NCBI GenBank assembly: GCA_003446655.1
Contig: DMCZ01000038.1
Coordinates: forward strand, 1 to 11,810
From: Thauera sp.
GTDB lineage: Bacteria; Pseudomonadota; Gammaproteobacteria; Burkholderiales; Rhodocyclaceae
DNA length: 11,810 nt
Reading direction: 5' to 3'
Positions 6,144-11,810 of this stretch are shown here, in pieces. Every line of letters begins with the position of its first letter. Position 1 is the first letter of the stretch. The notes beneath the pieces were generated by a model. That model was not told the origin of the DNA. It made no database searches and saw only the letters and a list, made by a program, of their open reading frames with translations. Made by a program: the position numbers and the translations under genes.

Positions 6144-7893
6144 GGTTCAGTTCCTCCAGCGTGGTTTCGCCCGCGGCGACGAGTTCGATGACTGCCGCGC
6201 GCAGGTTGCGGAAGCCGCGCCGCGAGGCGGCCTCGCGCACCGCGCGCGCCGGGGCGCGGGCGAGGATCAGCTCGCGCACCTCGTCGTCGAGCAGCAGCAC
6301 CTCGGCCACCGCGCGCCGGCCGCGGTAGCCCGAGCCGCGGCAGTGGCCGCAGCCGTGGCCGGCGCGGAAGCGGAAGGCGGAAACGTCGCCCAGACCGGAG
6401 TCCGCCACCAGCGCGGGATCGGGCACCACGTCCTCGCTGCAGTGCGGGCAATTGATGCGCACCAGGCGCTGCGCGACGACGCCGTTCAGGGCGGCGACCA
6501 GGTTGTAGGGGTCGATGCCCATGTGCATGAAGCGGCCGATGACATCGAACACGTTGTTGGCATGCACCGTGGTGTACACCAGGTGGCCGGTGAGCGCCGC
6601 CTGGATGGCGATCTCGGCGGTCTCGCCGTCGCGGATCTCGCCGACCATGATGCGGTCGGGGTCGTGGCGCAGGATGGAGCGCAGGCCGCGGGCGAAGGTG
6701 AGGCCCTTCTTCTCGTTTACCGGGATCTGCAGCACGCCGGCGAGTTGGTACTCCACCGGGTCCTCGATGGTGATGACCTTGTCGGTGCCGCGGTTGGTCT
6801 CGCCGAGCACCGCGTACAGCGTGGTGGTCTTGCCGCTGCCGGTGGGGCCGGTGACGAGCAGCATGCCGTAGGGCTCGTTGGCCAGGCGCCGCAGCACGCG
6901 GCGCGCCTCGGCGTCGAAGCCGAGGACCTCCAGGCTGAGGCCGCTCATCTCGCGGCTCAGGTGTTCCTTGTCGAGCACGCGCAGCACCGCGTCCTCGCCA
7001 TGGATGCTGGGCATGATGGAGACGCGGAAGTCGATCTCGCGCCCGCCCGCCTGGGCCTTGAAGCGGCCGTCCTGCGGCACGCGGCGCTCGGCGATGTCGA
7101 GCTCGGCCATCACCTTCAGGCGCGAAATGGCTTGCTCGGCGAGATCCGCCGCCGACACCGTGCCGACGCGCGACAGCACGCCGTCGATGCGGTACTTGAT
7201 GACCAGGCCGCCAGGCTGCGATTCGAGGTGGATGTCGCTGGCGCCCTGCTTGAGCGCGTCGTAGAGCGTGGAGTTGACCAGTTTCACCACCGGGCTGGCG
7301 CCGGCGGTGATGCGCTGCAGCGAGAGGTCCTCGACCTCGCCGCCGCCGCCCGAGCCCTGGCGCTCCTCGTCGAGGCCGGCGGCGCGCCGCACCTGATCCT
7401 CGTGGCGGGCGAGGCAGGCGGAGAGGTCGTCGCGGTCAGCGATCGCCAGCTCGAAGGGCTCGATCAGGCGCGCGGAAAGACCGTCGAGCAGGTCGTTGTC
7501 GAAGGGGTTGGCGAGCACCAGCACCAGGCCGCCGGCCTCGTCGCGCAGGGCGACGCATTCGTGGCGCACCGCGGTCTCGAAGCCGACCGCGGCAAAGTCG
7601 GGCGTGCGCGCCATCAGCATGGCGTGGCCGAGCACCGGCAGGCCGCAGGTGGCGGCGATGCGGGCGAGGCGCTCGCCGGCGTCGGGTACTTGCTCGGTCA
7701 GCGCGTCGAGCAGGCGGGCACCGGCGCCACGCGCGGCGGCGAGCTCGGCGCTGGAGAAGGGTCGCGCGCGCAGCGCGCCCGCGCCGCCCTGCGGCGCAGA
7801 ACCGGCAAGGGCGTGCGTCGCCATCGCCTCGTCCGGCGCGCTGGCGCCCGGGGCGAGCGAAGGCTCGTGGCGGGTAGCGGGCGTGACGCTCAT
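6124..7893 (-). CDS. gspE: GspE/PilB-type assembly ATPase
   Basis: This cytoplasmic hexameric ATPase of 589 residues powers pseudopilus assembly. After a variable, probably disordered stretch of ~40 residues comes an N1E-like domain (about 45-165) and a glycine-rich linker near 180-185. The core follows: SDIHLESQ near 219, Walker A GPTGSGKTT at 349-357, Asp box ITIEDPVEYQ from 375, Walker B IMVGEIRD at 415-422, and His box TGHLVYTTVHAN at 435-446. A four-cysteine zinc motif is intact (C482, C485, C515, C518), as in extension ATPases and unlike retraction ATPases (PilT). The ATG at 7891-7893 overlaps the gspF stop and has GGAGAG about seven bases upstream. The same frame stays open a further 468 bases upstream, but that would lie inside gspF and lacks ATPase-family features. 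Assignment is secure. Confidence 0.95.
   Translation of the reverse strand: MSVTPATRHEPSLAPGASAPDEAMATHALAGSAPQGGAGALRARPFSSAELAAARGAGARLLDALTEQVPDAGERLARIAATCGLPVLGHAMLMARTPDFAAVGFETAVRHECVALRDEAGGLVLVLANPFDNDLLDGLSARLIEPFELAIADRDDLSACLARHEDQVRRAAGLDEERQGSGGGGEVEDLSLQRITAGASPVVKLVNSTLYDALKQGASDIHLESQPGGLVIKYRIDGVLSRVGTVSAADLAEQAISRLKVMAELDIAERRVPQDGRFKAQAGGREIDFRVSIMPSIHGEDAVLRVLDKEHLSREMSGLSLEVLGFDAEARRVLRRLANEPYGMLLVTGPTGSGKTTTLYAVLGETNRGTDKVITIEDPVEYQLAGVLQIPVNEKKGLTFARGLRSILRHDPDRIMVGEIRDGETAEIAIQAALTGHLVYTTVHANNVFDVIGRFMHMGIDPYNLVAALNGVVAQRLVRINCPHCSEDVVPDPALVADSGLGDVSAFRFRAGHGCGHCRGSGYRGRRAVAEVLLLDDEVRELILARAPARAVREAASRRGFRNLRAAVIELVAAGETTLEELNRVTLHG
6152..6157 (-). promoter_or_regulatory. 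Ribosome binding site deciding a GTG start
   Basis: A strong GGAGGA lies inside the last codons of gspE, eight bases before GTG at 6141-6143. It supports GTG as the start of the next gene and a 20-bp overlap with gspE. No ATG is available nearby. Confidence 0.75.
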
Positions 7894-9065
7894 CCGATGC
7901 TCTCCGCAAGCTGGAAGATGGGCAGGTACATCAGCACTACGATCAGGCCGATCGCGCCGCCGATCACCAGCATCAGCACCGGGCCGAACAGGCGGGTCAG
8001 CCATTCGATCTCGCGCGCGGTGTCTTCTTCGTGGAATTCCGCCGAACGGGTGAGCATCTCGCCCAGGTTGCCGGCACGCTCGCCGACCGCGAGCATGCGC
8101 TGCGCCACCGGCGTCGCCAGCCCGCAGGCGGCGAGCGTGGCGGTGAAGGGCTGGCCCTCGCGCACGCGCTCGATCGCCAGTTCGAGGCTGGAACGCAGCG
8201 TCGGTGACAGCAGGCCGGACACCATGCGCAGCGCCGCCACCGCCGGGATGCCGCCCGACAGCAGCATGCCCAGCGTGCGGTAGAAGCGCGCCAGCTCGAA
8301 GGCGCGCAGGCGCTCGCCGACCCCGGGCGTGCGCCACGCCTGGCGGCCGACCGCCGCCCACACCGCCTCGCTGCGCGCGGCCATCACCAGCGCCGCGATC
8401 AGCGCCAGCAGCACGCCGACCATCGCCAGCGCGCGGGCCTCGACCAGGCGCCCCCAGTCGAGCAGCAGCTGCGACAGCCAGGGCAGGTCGCTGCCGACGT
8501 CCTCGTAGATGTGCGAGAAGCGCGGCACCACGTAGCCGAGCAGGAACATCACCACCAGCCCGCCGACGCCAACCAGCAGGGCCGGGTAGATGGCGGCGCT
8601 GACGAGCTTGCCGCGCAGGCTGTCGACCTGCTGCTGGTAGGCCACGTAGCGCTCGAGCGCGCGCTCGAGATCGCTGGTGCGTTCGGCGGCGCGGATCATC
8701 GCCACGTAGAGGTCGGGAAAGGCCTGCGGTGCGCGCTCGAGCGCGCGCGACAGCGGCTGGCCTTCGCGCAGCGCGGCGACGATGTCGGACAGCACGCTGC
8801 GCACCGGCGCGCGCGTCTCCTTCTCGGACAGGGCCGTCACCGCCTCGGCGAGCGGAATACCTGCACGCAGCAGGGCGAGCAGTTCCTGGTTGAAGAGCAG
8901 CAGTGGAAAGCGGGCGCGGCCGCCAGTCCGGCCGGCACGCGCAAGCGACAGCACCACCAGCCCGCGGGCGGCCGCGAGCGCGCGCGCCTCGGCCTCCGAA
9001 GGCGCGTCGAGCTCGGTGTCGACGACGCGTGCATCGGCGCCGACCGCCTTCACCCGGTAACGCAT
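7890..9065 (-). CDS. gspF: GspF/PilC-type inner-membrane platform protein
   Basis: This 391-residue polytopic protein is the membrane platform that couples the GspE ATPase to pseudopilus extension. It shows the duplicated T2SF domain of the family: roughly residues 55-180 and 257-384, each opening with an LLRAGIPLAEA or MLLSGGIPAVAALR-like helix and containing an EGQP turn (EGQPLSRAL near 101, EGQPFTATL near 303). Three membrane segments are visible at about 157-180, 211-229 and 360-384, the usual GspF topology with cytoplasmic domains. Length is close to the common 400. Translation begins at the ATG at 9063-9065, twelve bases after the gspG stop, with GAGG nearby. The stop overlaps the gspE start in an ATGA, implying coupled translation with its ATPase partner. 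Assignment is secure. Confidence 0.94.
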   Translation of the reverse strand: MRYRVKAVGADARVVDTELDAPSEAEARALAAARGLVVLSLARAGRTGGRARFPLLLFNQELLALLRAGIPLAEAVTALSEKETRAPVRSVLSDIVAALREGQPLSRALERAPQAFPDLYVAMIRAAERTSDLERALERYVAYQQQVDSLRGKLVSAAIYPALLVGVGGLVVMFLLGYVVPRFSHIYEDVGSDLPWLSQLLLDWGRLVEARALAMVGVLLALIAALVMAARSEAVWAAVGRQAWRTPGVGERLRAFELARFYRTLGMLLSGGIPAVAALRMVSGLLSPTLRSSLELAIERVREGQPFTATLAACGLATPVAQRMLAVGERAGNLGEMLTRSAEFHEEDTAREIEWLTRLFGPVLMLVIGGAIGLIVVLMYLPIFQLAESIG

Positions 9066-9077
9066 GCGCCCCTCATC

Positions 9078-9482
9078 TCACCAGTTGGTGATGTCGGCGT
9101 TGGTGTCTGCACCGCCGGGCTGCCCGTCGGCGCCAAAGGAGAAGATGTCGTATTCGCCGTGCTCGCCGGGATGACGATAGCGATAAGGATTACCCCATGG
9201 GTCGGCGGGCACTGCCTTGCGCAGGTAGGGCCCCTGCCAGCGCGACTCGCCGGCCGGGGCGGTCATGAGCGCCTGCAGGCCCTGCTCCGAAGAGGGGTAG
9301 CGCCCGACGTCGAGCCGGTACTGGTCCAGCCCCTTCTCGAAGGCGTCGATCTGCGCCTTCGCGGCATTCACCTCGGACTTGCCGATCTGCGAGAAGAAGC
9401 GCGGGCCGACGTAGCCGGCCAGCAGACCGATGATCACCATCACCACCAGCAGTTCGAGCAGGGTAAAGCCGCGTTGCTTCAT
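9078..9482 (-). CDS. gspG: GspG-type major pseudopilin
   Basis: This 134-residue class III prepilin should be the main subunit of the periplasmic pseudopilus. The leader is only five residues (MKQRG). The prepilin peptidase cleavage site is G5/F6, followed by FTLLELLVVMVIIGLLAGYV with Glu at mature position 5, the residue needed for subunit registration and usually for methylation at F6. The body has classic GspG features: YPSSEQGLQALMTAP, then GPYLRKAVPADPWGNPYRYR, and a C-terminal loop FGADGQPGGADTNADITNW whose aspartates match the calcium-binding loop of GspG proteins. Length is standard. It is the first gene of the operon, with a good ribosome site and a 12-bp gap to gspF. Being first fits its need for the highest expression. 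The family assignment is secure; which system it serves is inferred from the neighbours. Confidence 0.95.
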   Translation of the reverse strand: MKQRGFTLLELLVVMVIIGLLAGYVGPRFFSQIGKSEVNAAKAQIDAFEKGLDQYRLDVGRYPSSEQGLQALMTAPAGESRWQGPYLRKAVPADPWGNPYRYRHPGEHGEYDIFSFGADGQPGGADTNADITNW

Positions 9483-9655
9483 GTTCCGTTTCTTCCTGAG
9501 GGGGCCACGGGCCGGCACCCGACTCAGAGGTGCAGAGGAACGACCGGGGCCGAAAGATCCTTGAAGTCTGCCACAGGCTTTATGAATGTTTCGATCTCGA
9601 GACAGTCGTTTTTCGGTCATCTTCCGGAAATATTGCCGCCCACAGCGCACTCGAC
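9483..9655 (-). other. Intergenic region, probable promoter region of the secretion operon
   Basis: These 173 bp separate the transporter stop from gspG and form the only long gap before the eleven-gene operon, so transcription of that operon probably starts here. The upstream half is less GC-rich than the genes around it and includes runs such as GAAAAACGAC and the minus-strand word CATTCATAAAG, which could serve as a weak -10 region, but there is no matching -35 box. A perfect palindrome TCTCGAGA lies at 9595-9602 and could be a regulator site or chance. I see no convincing rho-independent terminator for the transporter gene, so read-through from it is possible. Confidence 0.4.
9492..9497 (-). 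promoter_or_regulatory. Ribosome binding site of gspG
   Basis: The minus strand reads AGGAAG followed by nine bases to the ATG at 9480-9482. It supports this start over the much longer open frame running upstream, which would place residues ahead of the prepilin leader. Confidence 0.7.
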
Positions 9656-10531
9656 TCACTCGAGGACGAGCGCGAGCGCGATCGGCAGGAACACCACCGC
9701 GGCGAGGTTGCCGATCAGCACCATCGAGGCGACCTTGTCGGGTTCCTGGTCGTAGCGCTCGGCGAACATGTAGTTGAGCACCGCCGGCGGCAGCGCACCG
9801 AAGATCAGCAGCAGCGCCTGCTCGCGCGGCGGCAGGTCGAGCGTCTGCAGCAAGGCCCACGCCAGCGCCATGCCCACCACCGGGCGCAGCACCGCGCCGA
9901 AGACGCCGAAGCCCACCGCGCTGATGCGCGAATCGGCCAGACGCACGCCGAGCGCGAACAGCATTAGCGGGATCGAGATGTCGCCGACCATCTTGATCGA
10001 CATCAGCAGCGGCGGCCACACCTCGATGCCGAGGAAACCGACCGCCAGGCCGGCCATGGTCGCCAGGATCGAGGGCGAACGCCACACCGTGGTCAGCCTG
10101 GTGTGGTGGTCGAGCAGCCAGGCACCGTAGGAGAAGTGGATCACGTTCGACACCACGAACATCACCACCGCCGGCGCCAGCGCCGACTCGCCGAAAGCGA
10201 GCACCGCCAGCGGCAGGCCGAGGTTGCCGCAGTTGTTGAACATCATCGGCGGCACCAGCGTCTTGGTGGCGATGCCGGCCGCGCGCGCCACCGCCCAGCC
10301 GGCCAGGCCCGAGCCGATGATGATCACCACGGTCGCGAACAGCAGCGGCAGGTATTCGCCGATGCGGAAGTCCTTGCTCACCAGCGCGCCGAACACCAGC
10401 GCCGGCACGAAGACGTCCATGTTCAGCTTGTTGGCGTGGCTGAGGTCGGGCTTCATGCGCCGGCCGACGAAATAGCCGAGCGCGGTGATCGCGAACAGCG
10501 GGAACAGGATGGAGACGATACGGATCAGCAT
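9656..10531 (-). CDS. AEC-family transporter (auxin efflux carrier-like permease)
   Basis: This 291-residue, highly hydrophobic inner-membrane protein belongs to the AEC family (Mem_trans; TC 2.A.69), whose bacterial members are thought to export or exchange small organic anions such as malate. The sequence suggests about ten membrane segments. It carries the family signature around residues 97-110 (MMFNNCGNLGLPLAVL), where the NCGNLGLP stretch corresponds to the unwound crossover region. A second conserved part near the C-terminus reads IFGALPPAVLNYMFAERY, typical of AEC permeases. Length is normal (about 290-320). The start is the ATG at 10529-10531; I see no clear Shine-Dalgarno in front of it. 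It sits 129 bp after hslU and 173 bp before gspG on the same strand, and nothing ties its function to the secretion genes. The substrate cannot be told from sequence. Confidence 0.88.
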   Translation of the reverse strand: MLIRIVSILFPLFAITALGYFVGRRMKPDLSHANKLNMDVFVPALVFGALVSKDFRIGEYLPLLFATVVIIIGSGLAGWAVARAAGIATKTLVPPMMFNNCGNLGLPLAVLAFGESALAPAVVMFVVSNVIHFSYGAWLLDHHTRLTTVWRSPSILATMAGLAVGFLGIEVWPPLLMSIKMVGDISIPLMLFALGVRLADSRISAVGFGVFGAVLRPVVGMALAWALLQTLDLPPREQALLLIFGALPPAVLNYMFAERYDQEPDKVASMVLIGNLAAVVFLPIALALVLE

Positions 10532-10576
10532 TCAGGAGGAACCCGGAGGGGACTTGGGGATGCGCGACGAAAGACA

Positions 10577-10643
10577 TCGCGGGGAAGCCCGCTCCCACTG
10601 CCAGACCGGGCGCTTGCGCCCGTGGGAGCCGGCCTGCCCGCGA
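10577..10643. repeat. REPIN: two inverted REP-like elements around a short hairpin
   Basis: Two 22-nt copies face each other: 10577-10598 on the minus strand (begins GTGGGAGCGGGCTTCC) and 10622-10643 on the plus strand (begins GTGGGAGCCGGCCTGC). They match at 19 of 22 positions. The minus copy carries an internal GCGGG/CCCGC stem, while that of the plus copy is imperfect. The 23-nt centre contains a perfect hairpin, GGGCGC-TT-GCGCCC, at 10608-10621. Both copies resemble REP sequences of pseudomonads and relatives, which RAYT transposases mobilise and which usually occur in many intergenic copies. The element fills the gap immediately after the hslU stop codon and could stop transcription or protect the 3' end of the hslU message, but no T tract follows it. 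No RAYT gene is in the window. Confidence 0.8.
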
Positions 10644-10660
10644 ACAGGGCTGGCGACGGG

Positions 10661-11810
10661 TCAGAGCACGTAGCGCGCCAGATCCTCGCGTTGCGCCAGC
10701 ATGTCGAGGCGCGAATCGACGTAGGCCGCATCGACCGTCACGGTCTGCGTCGCGCTGCTGCGGCCGGCCTCGAAGGACACCTCCTCGAGCAGTTTCTCCA
10801 TCACCGTGTACAGGCGGCGCGCGCCGATGTTCTCGGTCTTCTCGTTCACCTGGAAGGCGATCTCGGCCAGGCGGCGGATGCCCTCGGCGGTGAATTCGAG
10901 CTTCACGCCGTCGGTGGCGAGCAGAGCCTCGTACTGGCGCGTCAGGCAGGCGTCGGTGCTGGTGAGGATGCGCGCGAAGTCTTCCACCGAAAGCGACTCG
11001 AGCTCGACGCGGATCGGGAAGCGGCCCTGCAGTTCGGGGATCAGGTCGGACGGCTTCGACAGGTGGAAGGCCCCGCTGGCGATGAACAGGATGTGATCGG
11101 TCTTGATCATGCCGTACTTGGTCGAGATCGTCGTGCCTTCCACCAGCGGCAGCAGGTCGCGCTGCACGCCCTGGCGGGACACGTCGGCGCCGCCCACGTC
11201 GCTGCGCGCGGCAATCTTGTCCACCTCGTCGAGGAACACGATGCCGTTCTGCTCGACCGCGCGCACCGCCTCGAGCTTGACCTCCTCGTCATTGATCAGG
11301 CGGGCGGCCTCCTCGTCGGCGAGCAGCTTCAGCGCCTCGCGGATCTGCAGCTTGCGCTGCTTCTTCTTGCCGCCGCCGAGGTTCTGGAACATGCCCTGGA
11401 TCTGCTGGGTGAGCTCCTCCATGCCCGGCGGCGCGAAGATCTCGGCGCTCATCGACGGCGCGGCGACCTCGATCTCGATCTCCTTGTCGTCGAGCTCGCC
11501 CTCGCGCAGCTTCTTGCGGAATTTCTGCCGCGTGGCGGAATCCTGCGCCGGCTCGGGCTCGGCATTGAAGCCCACCGGACGTGCCGGCGGCAGCAGGGCG
11601 TCGAGCACGCGGTCCTCGGCGGCATCGAGCGCACGGTCGCGCACCGACTTCATCGCGCGCTCGCGGCCGTCCTTGATCGCGATCTCCATAAGGTCGCGGA
11701 TGATGGTGTCCACATCGCGGCCGACATAGCCCACTTCGGTAAACTTGGTCGCCTCGATCTTGATGAAGGGCGCGTTGGCCAGGCGCGCCAGTCGGCGCGC
11801 GATCTCGGTC
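10661..11810 (-). CDS. hslU: HslU, ATPase/unfoldase subunit of HslUV protease (5' end beyond window)
   Basis: HslU is the AAA+ ring that unfolds substrates and feeds them into the HslV peptidase in the cytoplasm. The open frame runs to the window edge with 382 complete codons visible. The first residues, TEIARRLARLANAPFIK, align with E. coli HslU from about residue 64, so some 63 residues are missing, including the Walker A lysine just off the edge. Visible landmarks are the pore loop GYVG, the intermediate domain with FRKKLREGELDDKEIEIE and MFQNLGG, Walker B (GIVFLDEVDKIA), the SDLIPELQGRFPIRVEL segment that carries ATPase and arginine-finger residues, the sensor-2 ENIGARR, and the C-terminal tail ending YVL, which in the family inserts into HslV. 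Projected full length (about 445) is normal for the family. hslV would be expected just upstream, outside the window. The GTG at 11732-11734 is an internal valine, not a start. Identification is very secure. Confidence 0.97.
   Translation of the reverse strand, partial: TEIARRLARLANAPFIKIEATKFTEVGYVGRDVDTIIRDLMEIAIKDGRERAMKSVRDRALDAAEDRVLDALLPPARPVGFNAEPEPAQDSATRQKFRKKLREGELDDKEIEIEVAAPSMSAEIFAPPGMEELTQQIQGMFQNLGGGKKKQRKLQIREALKLLADEEAARLINDEEVKLEAVRAVEQNGIVFLDEVDKIAARSDVGGADVSRQGVQRDLLPLVEGTTISTKYGMIKTDHILFIASGAFHLSKPSDLIPELQGRFPIRVELESLSVEDFARILTSTDACLTRQYEALLATDGVKLEFTAEGIRRLAEIAFQVNEKTENIGARRLYTVMEKLLEEVSFEAGRSSATQTVTVDAAYVDSRLDMLAQREDLARYVL

Noticed and set aside
6130..8283. Long plus-strand open frame (717 codons) opposite gspE
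   Set aside because: It mirrors the well-supported gspE on the other strand and its translation shows only repetitive Ala/Gly/His/Asp/Arg composition.
7894..8361. Upstream extension of gspE by 156 codons in the same frame
   Set aside because: It lies inside gspF, is Arg/Ala/Gly-rich with no ATPase-family features, and the internal ATG overlapping the gspF stop has a ribosome site.
110..9482. Classical T2SS or MSHA pilus operon
   Set aside because: Gene content lacks gspH/I/J/K, a PDZ-type gspC, full gspL and gspM on one side, and the typical MSHA pilin and accessory genes on the other.
9541..9600. Possible sigma-54 promoter (TGGCA on the minus strand)
   Set aside because: The required TTGC element at the correct distance is absent, so the match is only half a site.
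8511..9755. Plus-strand open frame (414 codons) opposite gspF and gspG
   Set aside because: It spans two clear minus-strand genes and the gap between operons, with no recognisable protein family.
9483..10598. Upstream extension of gspG to a 506-codon frame through the transporter gene
   Set aside because: A prepilin leader must be short and near the N-terminus; the ATG at 9480-9482 gives MKQRG with a ribosome site, and the extension is a shadow of the AEC gene.
10608..10621. GGGCGC-TT-GCGCCC hairpin as a stand-alone terminator for hslU
   Set aside because: No T tract follows on either strand and the hairpin sits at the centre of the inverted REP pair, which explains it better.

Overview
The window is a very GC-rich bacterial segment (roughly two thirds or more G+C) in which every gene I can support lies on the minus strand. 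Protein sequences, gene order and composition suggest a betaproteobacterium, most likely of the Rhodocyclales (Thauera/Azoarcus-like). That placement is inference from family resemblance, not from a marker gene.

Reading in the direction of transcription (high to low coordinates): 10661-11810 is the C-terminal ~85% of hslU, the unfoldase of the HslUV protease, cut by the window edge just after its Walker A motif. Positions 10532-10660 hold an inverted pair of REP-like palindromes (a REPIN). 9656-10531 encodes an AEC-family membrane transporter. 9483-9655 is a non-coding gap that probably carries the promoter of the next operon.

9482 down to 110 is one compact block of eleven genes with gaps of at most 25 bp and several 4-bp ATGA overlaps. 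It encodes a secretion/pilus machine of the type IV filament superfamily: GspG major pseudopilin, GspF platform protein, GspE ATPase, four small proteins equivalent to PilM/GspL, PilN, PilO and PilP/GspC, a lipoprotein secretin (GspD) with a TPR-like front end and a cohesin-like tail, and three further pseudopilins. The motor, pseudopilins and secretin look T2SS-like, while the M-N-O-P assembly platform looks like type IV pili or MSHA. No canonical gspH/I/J/K, gspM, gspN, pilotin or prepilin peptidase is present. From memory, SEED labels a matching betaproteobacterial gene set 'Predicted secretion system X'; the Geobacter Oxp system is a comparable hybrid. Its substrate is not identifiable here.

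The likely working model is as follows. GspE hydrolyses ATP beneath GspF and the M-N-O platform. Pseudopilins processed by a peptidase encoded elsewhere assemble into a periplasmic piston, with the Glu5-less third pseudopilin possibly at the tip. PilP/GspC-like links the platform to the self-anchored secretin pore. Positions 1-109 hold a weak terminator-like hairpin with a T tract, then a strikingly AT-rich stretch. I found no RNA genes, transposases or CRISPR arrays.
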